Assembly (NCBI GenBank): GCA_964371155.1
Contig: CAYJLI010000070.1
Coordinates: 1 to 8,484, forward strand
DNA from: CAYJEQ01 sp964371155
GTDB taxonomy: Bacteria; Bacillota; Clostridia; Oscillospirales; Ruminococcaceae
Length of the DNA: 8,484 nt
Direction of reading: 5' to 3'
Every line of letters starts with the position of its first letter. Position 1 is the first letter of the stretch. The position numbers were made by a program, and so were the translations under genes. Below, in pieces: positions 1 through 6,570 of this stretch. Below the pieces are notes generated by a model that had not been told where the DNA came from, made no database searches, and was given only the letters and a program-made list of their open reading frames with translations.

Positions 1-329
1 CTAAATGTGGCTGTGCAGAAGCTATATCTGCCGAGAAGAAAAGGTCTTTGGTTTACACTCAACCACATCATGTCGCGTTTAAATGTTCTAATTGCGGTGC
101 TAAGTTAAAATTTGATGATCATTTTGTGCTTGCGTTATTCGTTACAATAGTACCGACTATCTTCTTTGCATTTAAAATTACCGATATATTAGTTGATTTT
201 TTTGCAAACTCCCCTTTTGTGCCAAAAAATATAATAGTAATAGCTACAATTACTCCTTATATTATTTTAGTTTTTTATATCGTAAGCATCATTTTAGTAT
301 ATTTTATAGAATTCGAGGAGAGAGATTAA
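1..329 (+). CDS. Zinc-ribbon membrane protein, copy A (5' end outside window)
   Basis: This is the C-terminal part of a small zinc-ribbon membrane protein; the reading frame is open from base 3 and the start lies upstream. The visible part begins with KCGC, the end of a CPKCGC knuckle, and a second pair, CSNC, follows about 28 residues later. Together they form a four-cysteine zinc ribbon. Two hydrophobic segments follow (roughly LALFVTIVPTIFFAF and ITPYIILVFYIVSIILVYF), and the protein ends in the acidic tail EFEERD. It aligns without net gaps to the gene at 2985-3332 and to the second half of the gene at 1921-2613. It is therefore probably the last module of another one- or two-module copy. 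I do not recognise a characterised family. Metal binding is inferred from the cysteines and membrane location from hydrophobicity; the function is unknown. Confidence 0.8.
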   Translation, partial: KCGCAEAISAEKKRSLVYTQPHHVAFKCSNCGAKLKFDDHFVLALFVTIVPTIFFAFKITDILVDFFANSPFVPKNIIVIATITPYIILVFYIVSIILVYFIEFEERD

Positions 330-336
330 AGCTGAG

Positions 337-842
337 TAAACCTACAAAAAAACCTAAACAAAGCAGGCATTTATGACGACGAAGCGAATACCCTTGAAGT
401 GGACGGCATTTTTGGTGATAGGACTAAATCTGCACTTACAAGGCTTTCTACCACAAAAGCAGAAGACCTCTACCCCATAAATAGGATTACAAACCACAAT
501 CGTGAGCTGATAAGCCGTGCTTTAGATATTAGCAGTAGGATAACGGATACCCTTTATCCCTCCATTCCACTTGGCTTGGTGCAGAGACAACTAAATGAAG
601 CAGGTTTTCGTGATGTGAATGGCGAGCTTCTTGTGGATGGTGATGGAAATCAGCACTATTATGCACATTTAGATACTATAAATGTAAAACCAGGTGATAT
701 ATTACTTCCAGGCGAAAAGATTGGAACAATGGGTAATACCGGATATTCAGAGGGCATTCATTTACACTATGAAGTCCAAAAGCAAAATGGTCATTGGTCA
801 TGGGTTTCTACTTCATTAGACCCTACTAATTTTTTAAAATAA
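337..842 (+). pseudogene. Decayed peptidoglycan hydrolase: PG-binding fragment fused to half of an M23 peptidase
   Basis: The frame opens right after a stop at 333-335 and has no plausible start near its beginning; the first GTG (399) has no ribosome binding site. The first codons give VNLQKNLNKAG and then DGIFGDRTKSAL, a typical PG_binding_1 repeat that binds peptidoglycan. A second, partial repeat (GLVQRQLNEAGF...LLVDG) runs straight into an M23/LytM peptidase core. That core has HYYAHL (654-671), the VKPGD/GEKIG loop, TGYSEG, HLHYEV (HLH at 759-767) and a DPTNFL end. The N-terminal half of the M23 domain is absent, including the HxGxD metal ligands. The protein therefore lacks part of its zinc site and should be inactive as an endopeptidase. 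The likely history is loss of the 5' end plus an in-frame internal deletion near 635-650. It ends 14 bases before the lipoprotein gene. Confidence 0.8.
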
Positions 843-856
843 AAGGAGAATTTAAA

Positions 857-1894
857 ATGAAAATAAAATTTTATCTCGCAATTTTTTTACTCACTTCAAT
901 CCTCCTTACCGCCTGCACCAAAGGTTCTCCTCCCCCCTCATCCTCTCCCGAAAGCTCTTTACCCATTGTAGCAGACGACGAAAAACCTACAGCGAGCAAT
1001 GAAGCTCCTTCGGTGCAAGAGGAGCTCTCCAATAGCTCTATTGAAGTATTTGTAGAAGATGGAAAAAGCGGATTGATTTCCGCCGACGGAGAAATTTTGC
1101 TCCCTGCACAATACGGCAGTATAGAGCAAGAGGGCAGTGGGTATTTAATCAGAAACTACCTAACTGAGGACGAAGGTCTATATCTCTACCTATTTAATGT
1201 TGGTTTTGCAAATAGCGAGGGGAAATTAATACTGCCTGTGGAGCATGATTACATCGGATATAACGATGAGAAAAACCTCGGCATAGCCTACAAGGACGGC
1301 AAAAGCCGTGTATTCGACGAGCAGGGTAATTTAACATTTGATATGATTTATGAAAATTTGCAGTCGCCGGGTAGTTGGGAAGCTTCACAAAACTTTATCT
1401 ATGCCGCTTTAGATGGAAGATATGGCTATGTATCTCCTGAAAACGAACTACTAATTGACTTTAAATACGATTATGTAGATGTATTTGAAAATGGTTATGC
1501 GATGGTATTTCCCGAGCACAAGCTATTTTGGAAGATCGATGAGAATGGCGATAGCATCCCCGATTTTGTCATATATCAGTATCAGATTATCGACACCGAG
1601 GAGAACATACTATATACAAGCCCTTATTTGAAAGAAGACTGGGATTATGTACCACTGGGTTTTGTTATGGACTTTGTAGGGAGAGATGGGCTTTCATACC
1701 CTGTGTTTGAACTTGGTAATGCAACCTCTGAGAGTGTTGACCCCACTAAATACCAAATAACATTAAACGATATGTATCAAAATGTTTTTTTTGAGATAAA
1801 AAACACCGAGTACACCCCGAGTGAAGATGCTCTGCCATATATTGTCTACAATATAGATATAAACACCCCCTACACCTTAATCCCCCTACCATAA
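857..1894 (+). CDS. WG-repeat-like lipoprotein
   Basis: A 345-residue exported lipoprotein. The N-terminus has basic residues, a hydrophobic core and the lipobox LTAC, with Cys20 as the lipidated residue. A Ser/Pro/Glu-rich linker follows to about residue 60. The body contains repeated strand-turn units of the WG (KWG) type: a short DGKSG or DGRYG turn, then a GLIS or GYVS strand, then an ILLPAQY or LLIDFKY strand. Units are clear near residues 66-93, 113-140 and 178-212, with a more diverged one between. Tandem WG units form beta-rich surface folds in many Firmicutes lipoproteins; binding partners are generally unknown. The start is well set by AAGGAG eight to thirteen bases upstream. It is co-oriented with the zinc-ribbon genes and could be co-transcribed with them. 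No catalytic motif is visible. Confidence 0.85.
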   Translation: MKIKFYLAIFLLTSILLTACTKGSPPPSSSPESSLPIVADDEKPTASNEAPSVQEELSNSSIEVFVEDGKSGLISADGEILLPAQYGSIEQEGSGYLIRNYLTEDEGLYLYLFNVGFANSEGKLILPVEHDYIGYNDEKNLGIAYKDGKSRVFDEQGNLTFDMIYENLQSPGSWEASQNFIYAALDGRYGYVSPENELLIDFKYDYVDVFENGYAMVFPEHKLFWKIDENGDSIPDFVIYQYQIIDTEENILYTSPYLKEDWDYVPLGFVMDFVGRDGLSYPVFELGNATSESVDPTKYQITLNDMYQNVFFEIKNTEYTPSEDALPYIVYNIDINTPYTLIPLP

Positions 1895-1899
1895 CATAA

Positions 1900-1982
1900 A
1901 CAAAAAGAGGTGAAACCCAAATGAAACCATCAAAAACCCTAATCTGCCCACATTGTGGCTGTGAAAGAGCTATAGAGCCATA
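1900..1982 (+). repeat. Direct repeat, leader and first codons of copy B
   Basis: This block covers the ribosome binding site and the first 20 or so codons of copy B. It matches 2635-2717 with three mismatches in 83 bases, all inside or near the coding part. The spacing of 735 bases marks the tandem duplication unit. Identity ends abruptly after the ERAI codons. Confidence 0.85.
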
Positions 1983-2613
1983 CTGGCGAGGTATTATGTC
2001 GATATTTTTTGGTAAAGTGCACTGTGTGGAGTGTGGTAGCATACTATCAAATCCAAGATGGTTTGATACTTTAAGGCTTATAGGAGCTTTTCTTTGTGAT
2101 TACATAATTGTATTTGTTCTCTACCAAAATTCAGTACCTCGTCATGGAGAGCTTTTAGATATAGCGTTAGCGGTTGCCATCTACTGGCATATTACTGCAT
2201 TTATTGCGATTTATTTGATACCATTAAAGATGGATTATAAAGCTATTTCTAAGACTTTAAAGCATCCACCACGGCTAACCTGCCCTAAATGCGGATGTAA
2301 AACCGCTATCACCCCAGCTACAAAAAAGCAGTTGTGGATAGGGTGGTATAGTAATATTGTAAGGCCTTGTGTGGAATGTCGTACCATGCTTCGTCTGCCA
2401 ATTTTTAAATCTTTACTAATGGTTTTTTCAGCTTTTGCCTTGCTCCTGTTTGCCATTTCTCCGCTTACATCGTATTTATCAGCATTACTACCTGAGAATG
2501 TGTTTATAAAAGAACATGTTGTAGACCATTTACTTACAATTATAAGTGTTATTGTGATTTTTAATAGCATAAGTCACATTTCTCTATATTACATTGACTT
2601 AGTAGAAGAATAG
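1921..2613 (+). CDS. Two-module zinc-ribbon membrane protein, copy B (intact)
   Basis: A 230-residue protein built from two similar modules, each a zinc ribbon followed by two hydrophobic segments. Module 1 has CPHCGC at residues 9-14 and CVEC at 35-38, then likely membrane spans near 50-70 and 80-101. Module 2 has CPKCGC at 121-126 and CVEC at 150-153, then spans near 160-182 and 200-225. Each CxxCxC plus CxxC set can hold one zinc ion. The start is supported by AGAGGTG about ten bases upstream, in a leader copied almost exactly in front of the next gene. I do not recognise a named family. Zinc-ribbon/membrane proteins of this layout are usually annotated as hypothetical, and a role in sensing or protein-protein contact at the membrane would be a guess. 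It is the best reference for judging the partial copy at 1-329 and the split copy at 2656-3332. Confidence 0.82.
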   Translation: MKPSKTLICPHCGCERAIEPYWRGIMSIFFGKVHCVECGSILSNPRWFDTLRLIGAFLCDYIIVFVLYQNSVPRHGELLDIALAVAIYWHITAFIAIYLIPLKMDYKAISKTLKHPPRLTCPKCGCKTAITPATKKQLWIGWYSNIVRPCVECRTMLRLPIFKSLLMVFSAFALLLFAISPLTSYLSALLPENVFIKEHVVDHLLTIISVIVIFNSISHISLYYIDLVEE

Positions 2614-2634
2614 ATTTTGCTTTTTAAAATAAAG

Positions 2635-2717
2635 ACAAAAAGAGGTGAAACCCAAATGAAACCATCAAAAACCCTAACCTGCCCACATTGTGGCTGTGAA
2701 AGAGCTATAAAGCCGTA
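2635..2717 (+). repeat. Direct repeat, leader and first codons of copy C
   Basis: Second member of the 83-base direct repeat that starts at 1900. It carries the ribosome binding site and the MKPSKTL start of copy C, and this shared leader is the main reason for choosing 2656 as the start codon. Confidence 0.85.
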
Positions 2718-2982
2718 TTTAAAAAGCGTATTTTCTTCACTGCAAAATAAATCTTACTGCCTTTCCTGCGGTGGGCTGATATCAAATCCAAGGTGGTTCG
2801 ACATTCTGCGATGGTTTGGGCTTTTTCTAAGCTTATATATAATTTCGGTACTCTCCTCCGCTACTAACCCCGACTTTATGCTTGGTTACACCGAGATATT
2901 CTTATCCGTAGTTATATACTGGCATATACTTGCCCCGATAGCCCTCTTTTTTATACCGCTTAAAGCTGATATTGATAGCTAA
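2656..2982 (+). CDS. Zinc-ribbon membrane protein, copy C module 1
   Basis: A 108-residue protein matching the first module of the gene at 1921-2613. It opens with MKPSKTLTCPHCGC, has the second cysteine pair in CLSC, the shared SNPRWFD motif, and two hydrophobic segments ending in IPLK. A longer frame starts at 2617, but the ATG at 2656 is preferred. The AGAGGTG ribosome binding site and 20-base leader in front of it are identical to those before the 1921 gene, and the proteins align from this methionine. It stops at 2980-2982, just where copy B continues into its linker and second module. The matching second module follows two bases later in another frame. Copy C is therefore either a gene broken by a small deletion or frameshift, or a pair of translationally coupled one-module proteins. 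Function unknown. Confidence 0.75.
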   Translation: MKPSKTLTCPHCGCERAIKPYLKSVFSSLQNKSYCLSCGGLISNPRWFDILRWFGLFLSLYIISVLSSATNPDFMLGYTEIFLSVVIYWHILAPIALFFIPLKADIDS

Positions 2983-2984
2983 GG

Positions 2985-3332
2985 GTGCCAAAACTAAGCT
3001 GTCCTAAATGTGGCTGTGCAGAAGCTATATCTGCCGAGAAGAAAAGGTCTTTGGTTTATACCCAACCACATTATGTCGGGTTTAAATGTTCTAATTGCGG
3101 TGCTAAGTTAAAATTTGATGACCATTTTATATTGGCTTTATTTTTGATTGTAATACTCCCTCTATTTCTACTTTCTTATGTAATAAATCACTTAACAGCC
3201 AACTTAAATTACTCTCTGTTTTTATCAAAAGATTATATAATATTGGTGAGTTGTTTCATTTTCATTTTTATATCTTTTTATTTTGTAAGCATCATTTTAG
3301 TATATTTTATAGAATTTGAGGAGAGAGGTTAA
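2985..3332 (+). CDS. Zinc-ribbon membrane protein, copy C module 2
   Basis: A 115-residue frame matching the second module of copy B and the partial copy A. It has CPKCGC near residues 6-11, CSNC near 34-37, two hydrophobic segments and the tail EFEERG. The only start near its beginning is GTG at 2985, two bases after the stop of the preceding frame. The purine run AAGGG lies too close to act as a normal ribosome binding site, so expression would have to rely on reinitiation or frameshifting after the upstream gene. The alternative is that this is the stranded 3' half of a broken two-module gene. It aligns with 1-329 without net gaps: the first 56 aligned bases and the 3' end are nearly identical, while the hydrophobic middle has diverged. 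Function unknown. Confidence 0.65.
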   Translation: MPKLSCPKCGCAEAISAEKKRSLVYTQPHYVGFKCSNCGAKLKFDDHFILALFLIVILPLFLLSYVINHLTANLNYSLFLSKDYIILVSCFIFIFISFYFVSIILVYFIEFEERG

Positions 3333-3339
3333 AGCTGAG
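3004..3339 (+). repeat. Direct repeat of bases 1-336 (zinc-ribbon module 2)
   Basis: This stretch aligns with 1-336 at a constant offset of 3003 bases. Both ends are close to identical: the first 56 bases match exactly, and the last 50 or so have only a few differences. The hydrophobic middle is diverged. After GCTGAG the two copies become unrelated: 337 enters the hydrolase remnant and 3340 enters a short unassigned stretch. The repeat end is therefore a recombination breakpoint. Confidence 0.8.
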
Positions 3340-3379
3340 CATTTGATAAAAGCATCTGCCAAAGAAACTCCTGTATTTT

Positions 3380-3463
3380 TTATATTATATGCACATACCC
3401 TCCTTTTCCTTCTAAATATTCTCGCACCACTTTCAACTTGAATTCATAACTATATTTTGCCAT
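3380..3463 (-). pseudogene. Transposase orfA fragment, IS150 group
   Basis: The minus-strand ATG at 3463 follows a GGGAGG ribosome binding site. The protein begins MAK and continues YSYEFKLKVVREYLEGKGG, the start of the helix-turn-helix DNA-binding region of IS150-type OrfA proteins. After about 23 residues homology ends; four unrelated residues (VHII) and a stop follow. A full OrfA of this group is over 150 residues, so this fragment cannot act as a transposase subunit. Confidence 0.75.
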
Positions 3464-3521
3464 GAAAATACCGACCTCCCTTTCGTTAGATTTTTAGGTC
3501 TAACTTTGGGGGGTCGGTACA
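3395..3521 (-). mobile_element. IS3-family (IS150 group) remnant, left end
   Basis: Read on the minus strand, the element begins at 3521 with TGTACCGACCCCCC, followed by AAAGTTAGAC. This is the terminal sequence style of IS150-group elements of the IS3 family. About 57 bases further in comes the start of the first transposase frame. The element is lost after the codons for GKGGY, near 3395, so only about 127 bases remain. The right end and the orfB integrase are not in the window. Its outer end lies 20 bases from the stop codon of the surface protein gene. Confidence 0.75.
3469..3519. terminator. Nested hairpin inside the IS end, possible bidirectional terminator
   Basis: Outer arms TACCGACCTCCC (3469-3480) and GGGGGGTCGGTA (3508-3519) pair over 12 bases with one wobble or mismatch. 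Inner arms GTTAGA (3485-3490) and TCTAAC (3499-3504) pair as well. On the minus strand the stem is followed by TATTTTC, so it could end transcripts of the surface protein gene. On the plus strand a T6 run lies 14 bases beyond the stem. The arm also contains the orfA ribosome binding site. Termination activity is inferred. Confidence 0.5.
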
Positions 3522-3540
3522 TGTTGCGAGGGGTTTTTTA

Positions 3541-5826
3541 CTATCTCCCAGTACCTGGGTTTGGTTTGCCTATTACTGGTGCTTGTGTTTCCGGTGTTGC
3601 GTCGTCGGGCTCTTCTATGTTGCCGTCAGCATCAGTGAGTACAAGCTCTTCATCAGATATTACATAGCTTGTAAGCTGATTTGTTCTGAATGTCCACGCT
3701 TCTTCGTCCTCGTCGTAATCAAGTCCGCTTATTTCTCGTGGTAAGCCGTCTTCATCGAGTACATAGATATATGCATCCTCGCTTGCGTAGAGGTAAAACT
3801 CGCCGTTTCTATTAAATCTTGGCTGTGCCACAAAGTTTAAGAAGTCGATATTTGCATAGCCGTGGCGGTCTGCGAATTCGCTGTCAAAATCAGTGTTGTA
3901 GCCGAGGTTTAAATCACCCTGTCCGCTCACATTCACTATAAACATCGCTTCGTCATTCCAGTGAATGTATATCTCGCCTGCATTATCTTCAAATTCTACC
4001 ACTGCACCGCTTTCGCCTTCTATCTCAATGTCGTTATCCTGCGGTGTGCCATTGTCGTAATCGCCTGCGCTCAGTGTAATTGCTACCGCTGCATTGCCCC
4101 TGTCTTCGGCGTCGCTTGTGGATTTACCCACGGATACAAATCCCACTACATCGTAGCTGTCCGCTCCTGTGTAGTCCTTAGTTTCCACTTCCACAAAGTA
4201 GTAGTAATCACTGCCGGAAAGTGTTGCGACCAAGCTCCTTGTGGTTGCCTGAGGCATAAGTGTGTCCGCTTGGAGTGACTCAGTTATCAATCCCATACCG
4301 CTTTCAAAATTAGCCACTGCGGTGGCTACCTCTGCTTCCGATGAAGTTGCCTTTGTATCTATTTTCCTCCAGCCAGTGTATGAGCTCACATTATTTAATA
4401 TCGCTGATGAAGTGAGTGTGGATGTGTCGCTCTCAGGGACTGAGGAATAAAATGATGCAGGTGTAAAATCGCTTATGCCTATCGCATCGCCATCACGTGT
4501 ATAGTAGCCATCATAGCTTGTGCGATAATCTGCTTGCACTACATCTTCTCCATTTAAAATCAAATTATCGCTATTTTGATAAACGGCGTTAGGGCCAGTT
4601 GCAGGTGTATTTTTAAAGGTGGTGGTGCCGCCGTGTGGAAAAGCATCATTATTCATATCAGACAATCTCTCAAAGAACGCATAATTATCGCCATTTTTAA
4701 GTATATAGCCAGTTGTTGGGGGTGACATTACAGTAAAGGTTGGATTTGTTGGGGCAACTTCACTAATAAGTATTTCTCCATACCCGTCTGCTGATAGACC
4801 TCCAAAATAGTATTTATACTCTCCATCAAAGGTGAGGTCACTTGCCTCAATATATTTAATCCCACTCCCCGAAACAAAGTCCGATGTATTTGCTCGTGCT
4901 ATTATTGGGAGATAATAATGGCTTGTACCACTATCGTTTGTATAGGCAAGATAGCTTGGGACATTGTTTAATGACCCCCAAATATCAGTATCCAAAAGTG
5001 CTTCTTTTACACCAGCACTATCCTCATAATATTTATTATTATATTCAAAATCAGGGTCTTTTTGAATCTCATAATTATCCCACTTATCATATAAATACTG
5101 ATTTACTCCTGCTTCGCCTGTGAAATAATAGGTTGTACCTGCATCTGTATAGCTATACCCATTATTTATATAATGTATTCCTGCAGCTGATAATTCGGCT
5201 GTGTTTTTATACACTAAGTTATTTGCAGTATATCCATTTGTGATGTATTCATGTTCATATGCAGGGTCTGTTATAAATCCCATTATATTGCTGTAATAGG
5301 AGGTTGTATCTGCAAATGAGGCTTTATACTTTGCAATCGCACTGGCTAAAATTTCCTCTTTTTGTGCATCGGTTAAATTAGCTATTTCATCCAGTGTATA
5401 GCCTGTGCCGTCCGGCTTTGTAATTCCCTCTGCCCCTTTACCGAAGTTAAGTTCTACTCTTAGTGAATATCTGTCCGGTTGGGTAGTGGAGGGAACGAGT
5501 ACATCCTCAGCTTTTCTGTAAAGAATTTCTTCCCCACTTACTCTGCTTTCGCCAACTTCCCAATCGGCATACACTCTAAGGCTTCTAAGGTCGTCGCTTT
5601 TAATATCGCTTGGCATGCCTGTAAGCTCGTCCACAAGCATTAGATAAAAGCTTTCGCCGTGGCCTATTATGCCATCGGTAATTTCGAGGGTGTTATCCTC
5701 CCCCATTTCATATACTGTGCCCAGTGGGTCGATTACTACTATCGGGTCTGCCGCATATGCAGTGGGTGCATAGGAGAGTAGCATTGCCGCCGCAAGCGAC
5801 GCTGATAAAATTTTCTTTGTTTTCAT
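3541..5826 (-). CDS. Large secreted surface protein of a variable family, member 1
   Basis: A 761-residue exported protein. The signal peptide has MKTKK, a hydrophobic core and the cleavage site AYA|AD after residue 25. A GTG-started extension of 15 residues exists, but the ATG at 5826 is preferred: it has a GAAAGAGG ribosome binding site, sits directly before the signal peptide, and matches the start of the paralogue at 6799. Residues 1 to about 107 are almost identical to that paralogue. Residues 108-535 are Tyr/Asn/Ser-rich, weakly similar, and contain loose recurring pieces of the form YYxDSAxxxEAL. From about 536 (SGSDYYYFVEVETKDYT) the proteins match again. The C-terminal region is acidic and beta-rich (FNRNGEFYLYASEDAYIYV...SYVISDEEL), as in uncharacterised Clostridia surface proteins. 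It ends with NPGTGR and a stop, resembling an NPxTG sortase motif without the usual membrane anchor. Adhesin or envelope role inferred. Confidence 0.85.
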   Translation of the reverse strand: MKTKKILSASLAAAMLLSYAPTAYAADPIVVIDPLGTVYEMGEDNTLEITDGIIGHGESFYLMLVDELTGMPSDIKSDDLRSLRVYADWEVGESRVSGEEILYRKAEDVLVPSTTQPDRYSLRVELNFGKGAEGITKPDGTGYTLDEIANLTDAQKEEILASAIAKYKASFADTTSYYSNIMGFITDPAYEHEYITNGYTANNLVYKNTAELSAAGIHYINNGYSYTDAGTTYYFTGEAGVNQYLYDKWDNYEIQKDPDFEYNNKYYEDSAGVKEALLDTDIWGSLNNVPSYLAYTNDSGTSHYYLPIIARANTSDFVSGSGIKYIEASDLTFDGEYKYYFGGLSADGYGEILISEVAPTNPTFTVMSPPTTGYILKNGDNYAFFERLSDMNNDAFPHGGTTTFKNTPATGPNAVYQNSDNLILNGEDVVQADYRTSYDGYYTRDGDAIGISDFTPASFYSSVPESDTSTLTSSAILNNVSSYTGWRKIDTKATSSEAEVATAVANFESGMGLITESLQADTLMPQATTRSLVATLSGSDYYYFVEVETKDYTGADSYDVVGFVSVGKSTSDAEDRGNAAVAITLSAGDYDNGTPQDNDIEIEGESGAVVEFEDNAGEIYIHWNDEAMFIVNVSGQGDLNLGYNTDFDSEFADRHGYANIDFLNFVAQPRFNRNGEFYLYASEDAYIYVLDEDGLPREISGLDYDEDEEAWTFRTNQLTSYVISDEELVLTDADGNIEEPDDATPETQAPVIGKPNPGTGR
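4168..4222 (-). repeat. Inverted repeat, conserved 3' block of surface gene 1
   Basis: These 55 bases, coding for the SGSDYYYFVEVETKDYT region, match 8430-8484 exactly in opposite orientation. The match runs to the window edge, so its true length is unknown. Confidence 0.9.
5549..5826 (-). repeat. 278-bp perfect inverted repeat, 5' end of surface gene 1
   Basis: By reading, the first 278 coding bases of this gene equal bases 6799-7076 on the opposite strand, including silent positions. Differences appear immediately downstream (5548) and also upstream in the leader (two changes within 20 bases of the ATG). The block encodes the signal peptide and the conserved N-terminal domain. Confidence 0.9.
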
Positions 5827-5887
5827 TTGTTTTGCACCTCTTTCTTTTCCATAAAGATTATTCTCATACACTCTTTATCTATTATAT

Positions 5888-5916
5888 AGTATAGCGTAAA
5901 ACTAATTTTATTGCAA
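5888..5916 (-). promoter_or_regulatory. Sigma-A promoter of surface gene 1
   Basis: On the minus strand: -35 TTGCAA, a 17-base spacer and -10 TATACT (overlapping a TATAAT). The -10 box lies 61 bases before the ATG. The paralogue at 6799 has the same boxes, spacer length and distance to its ATG, which supports a real promoter. Confidence 0.75.
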
Positions 5917-6172
5917 TATATCCCAAACTATGAATGTGGATAATAGCGAAGATTTATTTTTTAGCCTCCCTCTGCCGTAGACGGGGGATGCAAGGATAGT
6001 TTTACCTCTAAACGGGTTCTAATTTCCCACCCCCAAAATCTGTGCATAAATCACTACTTTTACACCTCCCACCTTAAAGCAATATATATGGCGGCAATTC
6101 TTTATTTTAAGCATAATTCCTTAAATCTCCTAAAACACATCCGCATAAACCTAAGAATATCCCCCCATATAT
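5917..6172. other. Intergenic region without a supported gene
   Basis: Between the minus-strand promoter and the promoter of the DUF898-like gene I see no convincing coding frame. The one notable feature is a GC-rich island at 5965-5993 (CCTCCCTCTGCCGTAGACGG and following), which can form a short imperfect hairpin but lacks a T run. It may be part of an interspersed repeat or a degraded gene. Confidence 0.5.
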
Positions 6173-6201
6173 TTGACTTCTCTAAGAAATAGTAATAAAA
6201 T
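6173..6201 (+). promoter_or_regulatory. Sigma-A promoter of the DUF898-like gene
   Basis: A -35 box TTGACT, a 17-base spacer and a -10 box TAAAAT lie 48 bases before the ATG at 6250. Near-consensus sequence and exact spacing make this a good constitutive promoter candidate. Confidence 0.7.
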
Positions 6202-6249
6202 ATAGTAAAATTAGCAGGATAAAAATTACTATAATTGGAGGTAGATATT

Positions 6250-6555
6250 ATGGGTTCTTCGTATTTTGATGGTGGGTTGCTCACTTATATCGGATGGAGC
6301 ATTTTGGGGGTAATAATCACTGTTTGCACATTTGGTATATGCTTCCCTTGGGCACTGTGCATGGTTTATGGATGGAAGATAAACCATACCGTTATTGACG
6401 GCCGCAGACTAAAATTCACAGGCACTGCAATGGGGCTTTTTGGCAACTGGATAAAATGGTTTCTGCTGTGCATTATCACACTTGGAATATATTCATTTTG
6501 GCTTTTTATAGCGCTTGAGAAATGGAAAGTGAAAAACACAACTTTTGTCTATTAA
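6250..6555 (+). CDS. Small DUF898-like membrane protein
   Basis: A 101-residue protein with two hydrophobic hairpins (about residues 11-42 and 66-92). Between them is the motif INHTVIDGRRLKFTGT (44-59), characteristic of the DUF898 (YjgN-like) family. It begins SYFDGGLL, also usual for short Gram-positive members. Full-length DUF898 proteins are longer, with several such units; single-unit forms of about 100 residues occur in Firmicutes. The start is the ATG at 6250, with GGAGG nine bases upstream; a TTG at 6235 lies before that site and is unlikely. The gene has its own promoter and terminator, so it is an independent unit lying between two divergent surface protein genes. Biochemical function is unknown. 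Confidence 0.8.
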   Translation: MGSSYFDGGLLTYIGWSILGVIITVCTFGICFPWALCMVYGWKINHTVIDGRRLKFTGTAMGLFGNWIKWFLLCIITLGIYSFWLFIALEKWKVKNTTFVY

Positions 6556-6570
6556 TAACATACATAAATT

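Noticed and set aside
3340..3394. Short stretch between copy C and the IS remnant, open in the plus frame (HLIKASAKETPVFF)
   Set aside because: No start, no ribosome binding site and no family recognised. It could be a gene remnant but cannot be supported.
3961..5123. Several plus-strand frames of 60-105 codons inside the minus-strand surface gene
   Set aside because: They are antisense shadows of a long, clearly coding gene and show no ribosome binding sites or recognisable domains.
5827..5871. Longer start of surface protein 1, adding 15 residues before the signal peptide
   Set aside because: It would bury the ribosome binding site and put residues ahead of the signal peptide. The paralogue does not keep the extension in frame.
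6102..6284. Minus-strand frame of 60 codons opposite the DUF898-like promoter
   Set aside because: It overlaps the promoter, ribosome binding site and start of a well-supported plus-strand gene, lacks its own ribosome binding site, and its product resembles no family.
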